Below, one piece after another: positions 13,030 through 22,759 of a DNA stretch of 64,000 nt. Under the pieces are notes generated by a model. The model saw only the letters and a program-made list of their open reading frames with translations. It was not told the origin of the DNA and searched no databases. Position 1 is the stretch's first letter, and each line of letters starts with the position of its first letter. The stretch is taken from assembly GCA_016800925.1 (NCBI GenBank), contig JABCPU010000324.1:1-64000 (forward strand), read 5' to 3'. The translations under genes and the position numbers were made by a program. This DNA comes from Suillus spraguei (lineage: Eukaryota; Basidiomycota; Agaricomycetes; Boletales; Suillaceae).

Positions 13030-14640
13030 AAGTCCTGAGTGCTGAGTGCCAAAACTCGAAACCCAAAACTTGAAACTCACAAAGTGTCAAGTACCGAGAC
13101 CCGAGACCCAAAACCCTGGCATACAGTTTCAAGTTTCAAGTTTCAAGTTTCAAATTTTGGGGTTCAGGGTTTAGGGTTTGGGTTCCGGCACGAGGCACTT
13201 GTTACATTGCCAGGAATTTGGGATTTGGGTCCTGGGTCTTGGTACTTGACACTCAGTAAACTGTGTAAGGCAATAGAAATTTTACATGATATAGATTTTT
13301 GCAAGTTTCAATTTTGAAGTTTGCAGTTTAAAGTTTTGGGGTTTGGGGGTTGGCTTCCGGCACTCGGGACTTGTTACACTGCCAGGAATTTGGTATTCGG
13401 GTCCCGGGTCGTAGTCGTTGACACTCGGTGAACTGTGAAAGGAAATAGAAAATTTAAATGATACAGATTTTTGCAAGTTTCAATTTTGAAGTTTGCAGTT
13501 TGATGTTTCGGGGTTTGGGGGTTGGGTTCCGGCACTCGGCACTTGTTACACTGCCAGGAATTCGGAATTCGGGTCCCGGGTCTTAGTACTTGACACTCAG
13601 TGAACTGTGAAAGGAAATAGAAAATTTAAATGATACAGATTTTTGCAAGTTTCAATTTTGAAGTTTGAAGTTCGAATTTTTGGGGTTCGGCTGCCAGCAC
13701 TCGGCACTTGTTACACTGCCAGGAATTCGGGATTTGGGTACCAGGTCTTAGTACTTGACACTCGGTGAACTGTGCAAGGAAATAGAAAATTTAAATGATA
13801 CAGATTTTTGCAAGTTTTAATTTTGAAGTTTGAAGTTTGAAGTTTCGGGGTTCAGCTGCCGGCACTCGGCACTTGTTACATTGCCAGAAATTCGGGGGTT
13901 TTGGGTCCTGGGTCTGAGTACTTGACACTCGGTGAACTGTGCAAGGAAATAGAAATTTTACATGATACAAATTTTTGGAAGGTTCAAGTTCGAAGTTTGA
14001 AGTTTCGGAGTTTGGGGGTCGGGTTCTGGCACTTGGCACTTATTACATTGCCAGGAATTCAGGATTCGGGTCCTGGGTCTTGGTACTTGACACTCAGTGA
14101 ACTGTGCAAGGATATCGAAAATTTACATGATACACATTTTTGCGAGTTTCAAGTTTCAAGTTTCAAGGTTTGGGGTTCGGGTTCCGGCACTCGGCACTTG
14201 TTACATTGCCAGGAGTTTGGGGTTCAGGTCCCAGGTCTTGGTACTTGACACTCAGTGAACTGTGCAAGGAAATAGAAAATTTCAATGATACAGATCTTTG
14301 CAAGTTTGAAGTTTTGGGGTTCAGGTCCCGGCACTCGGCACTCGGCACTTGTTACATTGCCAGGAATTTGGGATTCAGGTCCCAGGTCATGGTACTTGAC
14401 ACTCGGTGAACTGTGTAAGGAAATAGACATTTTACATGATACACATTTTTGTGAGTTGCAAGTTCCAAGTTTTAAGTTTTGAGGTTCAGGGTTTGGGTTC
14501 CGGCACTTGGCACTTGTTACATTGCCAAGGATTCGGTATTCGGGTCCTGGGTCTTGGTACTTGACACTCGGTGAACTGTGTAAGGAAATAGGCATTTTAC
14601 ATGATATACATTTTTGCAAGTTTCAAGTTTTGAGTTTTGA
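13030..14640 (+). repeat. ~165-bp tandem array, right copy
   Basis: Nine units are marked by TTGTTACATTGCCAGGAATT at about 13,208, 13,380, 13,552, 13,717, 13,882, 14,049, 14,207, 14,358 and 14,523 (spacing 151-172 bp). Each also holds GGTACTTGACACTCGGTGAA and a run of CAAGTTTGAAGTTT-like 7-mers. There are no unique spacers between short direct repeats, so this is a satellite and not a CRISPR. Confidence 0.85.
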
Positions 14641-14828
14641 GTTTCAGCTTTTTATTGCCTCACATTTTTCTGAGTCCCAAGTGCCAAATACTGAGTGCCG
14701 AACCCCAGTAGTCCACAATTTCAGGGTTCGGCACTTGGGATTCAGCACTCAGGACTCACACAAATGTCAGGCAATCCAAAGATTTGATTCACACATTTTT
14801 GGTAGATATCTTTTTTGTCTCGAATCTG

Positions 14829-15495
14829 TTACAGCCATGCAAAACCTGAGGCTACTCAGATGTTCCAGCTTTGCATGGGGTCGTACTGGAGTGTCATAAC
14901 TAAATCATGGGGGCTTGGCCTCAGCTCGTGCGCTGTGCCCCTTATACAAGTATGTGCCCCTAATTTTGCATGAAGTCCAAGGGGGAGTTCCAGTGAAGTC
15001 CAGAGGGGAACTCCGGAGAAACTCTAGGGCTAGACTGCTCAATAGAGCGCCGACGGACTACTGGAGGAACATGGGAACCATGCAGGAACTATTTCCAGAG
15101 GACAGGAAATACAGGTAAGACTACTGGGTCGAGTCCCAAGTAGAATGGAATGGAGGATGGACTGCCAGATGAAGTCCAGGGCAAGATAGGAGGGAAGCTC
15201 CAGGGGGAAAGATGATCCACAAAATGTCAATGGTGGGGTAGGACAGGACCAGAGGTCTGGAGATAGGAGGTCTGGAGGGGGAGGAGTGGAGGAGTGGAGG
15301 AGTGGAGGACCAGAGAAGTGAAGCTCTATGGATCCAAGGGGAAGTATTTAGGACATGGATGAGGATCGGAAGTCTCAGATATCAGAGGAGGGAAAGTCCG
15401 GACATAGTGGTGGGTGAGACTGTGCTCAGGGTGGGCTAGGATATGCTTAGGGTTAGCAAGCTAGCTGCAGAGGTCTGAAGGTCCAGTCAGATGAT
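14829..15495 (+). repeat. LTR-C fragment inside the palindrome
   Basis: TGTTACAGCCATGCAAAACC at 14,829 and GGGGCTTGGCCTCAGCTCGT near 14,910 match the beginning of LTR-C (36,399). Similarity continues through the CCAGGGCAAGATAGGAG region (about 15,176) and fades before 15,500, so the copy lacks its 3' half. Confidence 0.7.
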
Positions 15496-17457
15496 ATGCA
15501 ACTACCTCAGCTCCGTCATGTCTACAATTATCATACACATGGGCCCACCCATTCATATTTTATACCACCCTTGGCCCACCCGTCTAATATAATATACTGT
15601 ACAACACCCTTGGCCCACCCATCTAATAAAATATTTTATATAACACTCTCAGCCCACCCGTGTATGTGATAACAAGTACCCTTCACATACCTGTCTATCT
15701 GATACACATCTACCTTGGTACACCCATCTACATAATATCCAACTACCTCGGCCCATCTGTCTACCAAATATTCATGTACATCGGCCTACTCATCTACTCT
15801 ACATATTCCTTGCATGGGCCCACCCGCCATCATCAGGAATAATATTCCTCCCGGCCCATCCATCATGAACGAGGATATTTCTACCATGGGCCCATGGTCC
15901 GCTGGCCCGTATCATATGGGATATTATGCATGTCCATTCACTCGTATAATATGGAGATAGTTCACTGTAATATGTGCTCTAACTCTCTTGTGGACATCTG
16001 CATCTACCTCCTTTCAGCAATCCTCCTGTCTCCAGTATTCCGGCTGTGTATATTTCCTTCCTGCTTATTGATCCATTACCTGTGTCTCATTTCCAACTTG
16101 TGCTTGCTGATCCACTGTGCATCAACTAATAGACTTCCATTATACTTCGGACATAGCCCTTGGTCCCAGACTCATTGATTATCTGTGCTAGTTACTTACA
16201 GTACATAAACCATTTGTAAATCTCTGTAGAACCTTAATTTGAATATCATCTTAGATTCTGCTCATTCTGTTCCTCCGGACTTGAGTTACTTCTAGCTATA
16301 ATCATCTTCCGAGACTTAGGATTGATTCCAATAGTCTATATCTCCGACTCTACCTTTGGGTAGTCTACCTCTGTTAGTTTCTAGTTAGGAACTCCTTCTG
16401 AGACTAGCCTTATTCCTCATTCCATCTCCATGTTCCGAATAACCTTCGGACATGTCATATCTGATACCTTCAGACGTGTGGATCCATCACACAACCACTT
16501 CCAGACCTTTGGACGTATACCTATCCTCTGAAATAAGGGGCATTACTCAGGAAAGGGGCACAGTGCATGAACTGAGGCCAAAGCCCTTCGGATCTTTTAC
16601 CCTTTGAGTACGGTCTTAACAATGTCCGGAAACACATGCTCCTAACTCATTGTGATGAATCCGGAGATGTAAAGGTGCACTTTGGAGAATTGAATCAACT
16701 CCATCAGACAATGGCCGGAATGGGTACACAGGTAGCTAATGAAGACTACGCTGCCATAATCATGGGATCACTCCTGGATTCTTACCGTTTGATCATCTCA
16801 TCTTTGGAAGCCGCCACAGGTTATGCCCAGAAGGTAGTGATGCCTCACGAGCTAATAACTGCAGTAACCATGGAGTATGAGCATTGGCTCATCAGAAATA
16901 CGCATTCCAGAAAGAAGGCCAGAAATTCTGCATTGTCCACTGGAACTAATCCTCGGAATAGCGGTGGAGCAAACAAGGACATTGTATGTTACAACTGCAA
17001 CAAGAAAGGACACTACCAATCAGATTGTTGGGCCACTGGAGGTGGAAAGGAAGGACAGAGACCGGAAAGTCAAAGGCACAAAGGTAGTGGAAACTCAAAG
17101 AAGCCAACTGCTAATACTGCAGCAGCTGCCCCTATCCCACTGGAAAACTTTGCTTTTGCAACAATTTCTGGACTTCTTGAAAGCCACTGGAGCACAATAT
17201 TGGACTGCAGAGCAACATCTCATTTTTGTCCAGACTGGGAACGATTCACCAAATTCACGGAGATCCCACCCCAGGATGTCTGGATGGCAGATGGTACAGC
17301 CATTAGTGCTTCCAGACGAGGAGAGGTCCAGCTGGAATTGCCACTTGGAGAAGCAAGCACCACTGTAACCCTCCAGAATGTGCTATACACGCCTAAGATG
17401 GCACTAACTCTCATTTCCACACGTCAGATAACTGCTGCGGGTTTTGCTATTCATTTT

Positions 17458-17576
17458 GAAAACATCTCGGAAACCTCCTCCAGAAATCCTTTGGATTCCT
17501 TTTGGAAACTTTATCAGAAATTCATCCGGAAGCCCTCTGAATTATTTCCCCCTATACTCCGGCTATAATCTTATTA
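17458..17576 (+). repeat. LTR-E, truncated 3' LTR of the copia element
   Basis: The sequence from GAAAACATCTCGG to CTATAATCTTATTA matches the last part of the 5' LTR at 7,896-8,420. It ends directly at the second TATCT duplication. Confidence 0.88.
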
Positions 17577-18160
17577 TATCTGACTGCAAACTTGATGCAA
17601 GCTGTGTTGGTGATTCCGGCTTTGTTCAAAAGTCGATCTACAGTAGCAAAAAAGGTCAGTAGTTCACTAGCATTGCCGCCAAAGTGTGGAGCTGCATCTG
17701 AGGTAGCCACAGGCATGAAAAATGTGCCTGCCGTACTGTCCATAGCGTGTGAATACAGCGCGGGAACATGCAGTAAAAATCGCGGTAATGCAGCTAAAAG
17801 CAGTAAGCATGTTAGGCAAAATCAAAAGTATACCAAAAGATTCCCTTGTGGTAGGCTCCAATTGTAAAGATACAATCTAGCCTGGGCTGTAGATAAACCA
17901 CGGCCTAAGCTAGTATGTGAGTCTTGCGCTCTACCTAGTCTGCTTCACTTGTGAAGGTAAGAACATTGGACCCTACAGGGAATGCTAAGTTAATATAGTT
18001 CGATAATGCTCAACCTAAGGTGCGAGAATGCCATCAGAGGTAGCAAGATGCTAGTGGTGACCTCTGGTCCATGGGAAATTTGCGGTAAAGCTAGCGGTAA
18101 GCATGGGAATGCGGTAGGCAAGCAGTAGCATGAACGGTAAAACTGCGGTAGTATGAGCGG

Positions 18161-20083
18161 TGTAACAAACATATTGGCACTGGCCTCAAAACCCTACCTT
18201 TTAGCACTCATCTCACATCTATAGGAGTTACCACTTGTCCATGGCTGTCTTACCCCTTTAGCATTGCCGGTGGCATCCCATGCTTACCGCACACTGTCCC
18301 AACTGCCGCACCACATTCCACAAACCAATGTCCTTCCATGTCCTTGCCGCATCCACATAGCTCCATTTAGTGTGTAGTTTGTACATGACTGTTTATCACT
18401 GATTCCATGGCAAGCCTTATTACATGTTGCCTCATGCCGCAACTGCCTCACACTATGTTTACATACAGCAGTTACTGTACTTGAGCGCTACTGATTTCAC
18501 CTAAAGCATTCCAAGTACATACAATTTAGGATATAAGCACTGCATAGCCCGCACAATACAGTACCTCATTTTCACCGTACTATAGGTCAGGATTATTGTC
18601 TAGCTCTGGATCTACCCAGTAGTAGACTTAGTCTTTAAAGTTCTTGACTGCTCGTTAATCAATTTAACTCGTTCACCATTACTGCTGGCATACCGCTAGA
18701 TCCTTGACCCCTATTTTTACTGAACTTCATGCACACCGCTACTTTACCGCTGAAAGTACTGCGGCCTTCTTTACTGTTTCTTTGCACTGCTCGCACCTTA
18801 CCATTGTAAAGATACAACCTAGCTTGGGCTGTAGATAAACCACTGCCTAAACTAGTATGTTAGTCTTGCACTCCATCTAGTCTGCTTCACTTGTAAGAAC
18901 AAGAGTGTTTGACCCTAAAGGGGGATGCCTATTTAGTATGGTCAAGTTTGAGTCTAACTTTTTTGCGAAATGAGCGTCCGAGTCAGCGGTAAGTTGCCGC
19001 AGTCAGCGATGATACTGCCGGAACTAGCATTGTGCGTTGCGGTGCTACCATCATCGAGATAAAGTCAGTAACAGTTGTGTCTAGCAAGCGATGTCGAGCG
19101 GTGGTCTCAGCGGTAGCGGTAAGGTTGCGAGCGGTGCAAAGAAACAGTAAAGAAGTCCGCGGTACTTTCAGCGGTAAAGTAGCGGAGCATGAGAAGTTCA
19201 GTCAAAAGTAACAATCAAAAGTCCAGCGGTATGCCGGCGGTAATGGAGAACGAGCGTGATGTATTAACGAGCGATAAGGGAACTTTAAAGACTATGTCCA
19301 CTACTGGGTTGATCCAGAGCTAGACAATAATCCTGACCTATAGTACATGCAATGGTGTAAAATCAGGTACTTTATCGTGTGGGGTACGCGGTGCTTATAT
19401 CCTAATTCGTATGTACTCAGAATACTCTAGGCGAGATCAGTAGCGCTGGAGTGTAGTAACCGCCGTAAGTATACATAGCGCGAGGTGCTGCGGCACGAGG
19501 CAACATGTAATAACGCTTGCCGTGGAATCAGTGATAACGAACAGGAAACAAACTACACACCAAATGGAGCTATGCGGATGCGGCAAGGACATGGAAGGAC
19601 ATCAGTTTGTGGAACGAGGTGCGGTAGTCGGTATGGTGTGCGGTAAGCATGGGATGCCGCCAGTACTGCTAAAGGGGTAAGAAGGCCATGGACTAGTGGT
19701 AACTCCTGTAGATGTGAGACGAGTGTCAAAATATGGGGTTTTAAGCCCAGCGCCAATATGTTCATTACACCATTACTGCTGATATTATTGCTTGTCACCA
19801 CTCGCTTGACGCTACAGTTACTGACATTGTTTCAACAGCGCTAGTACTGCTACTTACCATGCTAGTTCTAGCAGCATCTTCGCTAGGCGCGGCAACTCAC
19901 CACTGACCTCAATGCTACATTTGCTTACTGGTTTGACTAGGATTAGACTATACTAACAGGCATCCACCTTTAGGGTCAAACACTCTTGTTTGACAAGTGA
20001 AGCAGACTAGACGGAGCACAAGACCACACATACTAACTTAGGAGGTAGTTTATCTACAGCCCAGGTTAGGTTGTATCTTTACA
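18161..20083 (+). repeat. LTR-A nested in LTR-B, duplication GCGG
   Basis: It starts TGTAACAAACATATTGG and ends TTGTATCTTTACA, flanked by GCGG at 18,157-18,160 and 20,084-20,087. A second, oppositely oriented LTR-A sits inside it. Confidence 0.92.
18805..19769 (-). repeat. LTR-A nested in LTR-A, duplication CCAT
   Basis: The 965-bp copy begins TGTAAAGATACAACC and ends ATGTTCATTACA. CCAT flanks it at 18,801-18,804 and 19,770-19,773. It splits the host LTR-A in the middle. Confidence 0.93.
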
Positions 20084-20237
20084 GCGGTAAAACTGCGGTA
20101 GTACAAGTGGTAAAACTGTGGTAAAACAAGCGATGAAGCTGCGGTAAGCGTGGGAAAGCAGTAGCACAAGTGGTGAAGTGCGGGAAAAGTGGTAAAGAGC
20201 GGTGGTGCGTGCAGCAGTAAAGCAATTCTTAAGAAAC

Positions 20238-22466
20238 TGTTACAACCATGCAAAACAGGGGCTACTAAGAAGTCCTGGCTTTACATGGGGTTGTACTGGA
20301 GGGTTGGAAAGTCAAAGGGGCTTGGCCTCAGCTTGTACACCATGCCCCTTACCCGAGTATGTGCCCTTAATTTTGGATGAAGTCTAAGGGGGAGTTATGG
20401 TGAAGTCCAGATGGAGTCCGGATGAACTCTTAGGACAGGATAGCTCAATATAGCTCCGAAGGACTTCTGGATGAGCGCGGGAATGCGCCGGAACTATTTC
20501 CAGATGGTAGGGAGTAGTGGTAAGACTACTGGAACAAGTTCCAAGTAGAATGGATGAAAGATGGACTCCTGGACAAAGTCCAGGGCAGGATAGGAGCAGA
20601 GCTCTGGGGGGAAAGATAATCCATAGATGTCGGAGGGTAGGATAGGATAGATCCAGAGGACCAGAGGTCCGAAGGTCCAGAGCTTGGAGGAGTGGAAGAG
20701 TGGAGGGGCGGATGATCAGATGATCGGATGAGCATAGCTCCATGGATCTTAGGGGAGGTGTTGACTACTTGAGAGGAGTAGGTCCGGATAAGGTGTAGAG
20801 ATAGTATAGACTACTCCAGTGTAAAGATACAATCTAGCCTGGGCTGTAGATGAACCATGGCCTAAACTAGTATGCGAGTCTTGCGCTCCGTCTAGTCTGC
20901 TTCACTTGCAAAGCAAGAGCGTTCGACCCTAAAGGGAATGCTAAGTTAATATAGTTCAATAATGCCCAACCTGTGGTGCAAGACTGCCGTCGGAGGTAGC
21001 GAGATGCTAGCGGTGACCTCCACTCCATGGGAAAGTAACAGTAAAGTAGTGGTAGAGCGTGGGAAGATAGCGGTAAAGTAGCGGTAGTGTGAGCAGTAAA
21101 ACTGCAGTAGTGCATGCGGTAAAACTGCGGTAAGGCGTGGGAAACTGGCGGTAAAACAAGCGGTGAAGCGTGGGAAAGCATAGCGCAAGCGGTGAAGCGC
21201 GGGAAAGCAGTAAAGAGCGGTGGTGCGTGCAGCAGTAAAACAATTCTTAAGAGATAGTGACTTTGGCAAAAGACTTTATTCCGTTAGAGACAGTAGTGGT
21301 GACAATTCCTAAGTACCGTGTGTACCATAGAGGGAAAAGTAAAAGTACTGGAATGTGCAAAGAGTCCTTTTTAACATGTACTGTGAATGGCTGGAATACA
21401 TAGCGAGAACGGTAGCGAGATAGAGATATTTAGCTAAGAGGCACACAGCGAGCAAGCGGTGTGGAAGGTAAGGTAAGTCTTGCCATAGCTTTAGTAACAG
21501 CGGAAACAAATATGCTACACACCCATGGATCTTAGACGGAAATGGAATGGACAGGAGGACATCAGTAGCGACATTCAGTAAGGGGCAAGGATCCACAGAG
21601 CGAAAACGGTACCGGCGAAGCGAAAAGGGGTAATGCTTGCTATAGGGGTTTTCTCGGTAGCCGCTGTAGGCAGTAATGAGAAACTTGTGTAAAACAGCAC
21701 TTTCATGGTCAGTGTGACTTTGTTCACTACACTGGACAAGGTCCAGAATAGAAACAGACAGGATAAGACTACCAAAGGTAGAGTTGGAGGTGAAACAGAT
21801 GAGAGACAGGAAACGGACGAAGTCCGAAAAGGATATAGGACATAGGATCAAAGCTCCAGCCTAGGGAATGATCCCATAGGTCTGAGTTGGAAGCTTACAA
21901 GGGCCGGAGCCCAAGTGTGAGAACAGAAATGGATGTATATAGACATGGTAACAAGATACAGAAGTCAAAGGAATATACAGAAGTAGGAAAGTAATGATCA
22001 GACTGAGGTCTGCAGGAGTTGTACTACAAGTTTATATACTGTAGGTAGCATGCCAGAAGGCAAGTAAGGATAGTCCGAGGCTATGTCTGAGGCATGCAGA
22101 ACACATTAGTAAGTACAACAGAACACAAGGCTATGAACTTGGAAATAAGACTTGTACAAAATATCTTATCAAGACAGAAGTCGAGATAACCAAAAGCCAG
22201 AGGTGCAGAGATAACCAAAAGCCGGACACAGGTATAACCTAAAAGGAGTAATGCCCAGGTGCGTGGGAATAGTTTCGGATATGAGCATGGATCAGATATG
22301 GACACGGATCAGATATGGACATGGATCAGATGGGTGGATGAGATCGAACGGATGGATTGGGTCGGATATGGATATGGATTGGAGTGGATGGGTAGACTGT
22401 ATAGATTGGGTGTCTGGATGTCCATGGATCGGATCTGATCTGGACCTGAATGTACGGTATATGACA
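20238..22466 (+). repeat. LTR-C nested in LTR-B, duplication GAAAC
   Basis: It begins TGTTACAACCATGC and ends GGTATATGACA, flanked by GAAAC at 20,233-20,237 and 22,467-22,471. A nested LTR-B occupies 20,820-21,731; without it LTR-C is about 1.3 kb. Confidence 0.92.
20820..21731 (-). repeat. LTR-B nested in LTR-C
   Basis: It runs from TGTAAAGATACAATC to GTTCACTACA (912 bp). The flanks are CCAG and CTGG. The uninterrupted LTR-C at 36,940 reads CCGG here, so each duplication has lost its CpG by a different transition. Confidence 0.9.
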
Positions 22467-22759
22467 GAAACAGTGACTTTGGTAAAGGACTTTATTCAGT
22501 AGAGACAGTAGTGGTGACTATTCCTAAGTACCGCGTGTACTATAGGAGGGAAGTAAAAGTACCAGTATGTGCGAAGAGTCCTTTTAACATGTACTGTGAA
22601 CGGCCAGAATACATAGCAAGAACGGTAGCGAAATAAAGATATACTACATGATTTTAGCAAAGAGGCATGCAGCAAGCAAGCAGCATCACAGAAGGTAATG
22701 TAAGTCTTGCTGTAGCTTTAGTAACGGCGGAAACAGATATGCTACACACCACAGAATAG

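Larger units (their letters stand above)
8986..15976. mobile_element. 7-kb giant palindromic (foldback-like) insertion made of minisatellites
   Basis: This block interrupts LTR-D between copies of CTCTAAC (8,979-8,985 and 15,977-15,983). The left end (9,050-9,420) is built of units containing GACGGGTGGGCC, and the right end (15,530-15,900) has the same units inverted (GGCCCACCCGTC). Farther in, 9,500-9,660 matches 14,640-14,830 inverted, the ~165-bp arrays on the left (10,840-11,590) are inverted relative to those on the right (13,030-14,640), and 11,926-11,978 pairs with 12,900-12,951. The centre is near 12.45 kb. It has no credible ORF, so any movement would depend on another element. The outermost bases do not form a clean terminal inverted repeat, though CAGTGA occurs about ten bases in from each end. 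Confidence 0.75.
8857..16621 (+). repeat. Solo LTR-D inside copia gag, duplication ATGTC
   Basis: The LTR-D starts TGTCATATACC at 8,857 and ends GTCTTAACA at 16,621. ATGTC flanks it at 8,852-8,856 and 16,622-16,626. Its own sequence (8,857-8,985 plus 15,984-16,621) is about 0.77 kb; the rest is a 7-kb insertion. Confidence 0.93.
8425..17457 (+). pseudogene. Copia gag-protease ORF, split by LTR-D
   Basis: The ORF starts at ATG 8,425. Its first block (8,425-8,856) is a UBN2-like copia Gag (SNWVTYKNRMTIALRARGL). It is interrupted after ...LVKVDV and resumes at 16,627 with RKHMLLTHCDESG, in frame once the LTR and one ATGTC duplication are removed. A CCHC knuckle (CYNCNKKGHYQSDC) is encoded near 16,990. 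The protease site reads ILDCRATSHFC where copia proteases have D-S/T-G-A, so the catalytic motif is altered. The ORF then runs into the 3' LTR at 17,458. Gag packages RNA; the protease would process the polyprotein, but this copy cannot do that. Confidence 0.9.
7896..17576 (+). mobile_element. Ty1/copia element, internally deleted, duplication TATCT
   Basis: A full 5' LTR-E (7,896-8,420) is followed by a gag ORF and a short piece of pol, then by the last ~119 bp of the 3' LTR (17,458-17,576). The whole unit is bounded by TATCT at 7,891-7,895 and 17,577-17,581, so both true ends are present. The last LTR base triplet is TTA instead of TCA. Integrase, reverse transcriptase and RNase H are missing; the deletion joins the protease/pre-integrase region straight to the 3' LTR. 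The net element without nested insertions is about 1.9 kb, so it could only have moved using proteins of a relative. Confidence 0.92.
3919..17743 (-). pseudogene. Gag-like retroelement ORF split by insertions
   Basis: Three blocks on the minus strand read as one ORF once the insertions are removed. It starts with Met at 17,743 (MDSTAGTF..., PHFGGNASELLTFF, then AGITNTACIKFAVRY) and continues at 7,895 to 6,955, where ADSDDTES is followed by KDLLEYDSDDFADF after a one-base loss that turns TGG into TGA. It continues at 4,326 to about 4,007 (LQNRVFSLRQVTKA). The first block resembles the N-terminus of Ty3/gypsy Gag; the long middle (about 300 residues, with few charged clusters) is not recognised. 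The copia element with duplication TATCT and the LTR-D with duplication GGTAA sit exactly at the breaks. The joining is direct from the sequence; the Gag identity of the middle and last blocks is inference. Confidence 0.7.
17863..22757 (-). repeat. LTR-B with two nested LTRs, truncated
   Basis: LTR-B in minus orientation begins TGTAAAGATACAATC at 17,863 inside the leader of the gag-like ORF. It is interrupted by an LTR-A (18,161-20,083) and by an LTR-C (20,238-22,466) and continues to about 22,750, where it stops short of its normal end and abuts a gypsy pol fragment. Confidence 0.85.

Noticed and set aside
9830..14640. CRISPR-like look of regularly spaced motifs
   Set aside because: The units are 72-172 bp long with conserved sequence throughout, diverged between copies and inverted around a centre; there are no unique spacers and the genome is fungal.
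9099..14899. Many ORFs of 60-150 codons with Leu/Gly/Ser-rich repeats
   Set aside because: They follow the minisatellite units in every frame and have no domain.
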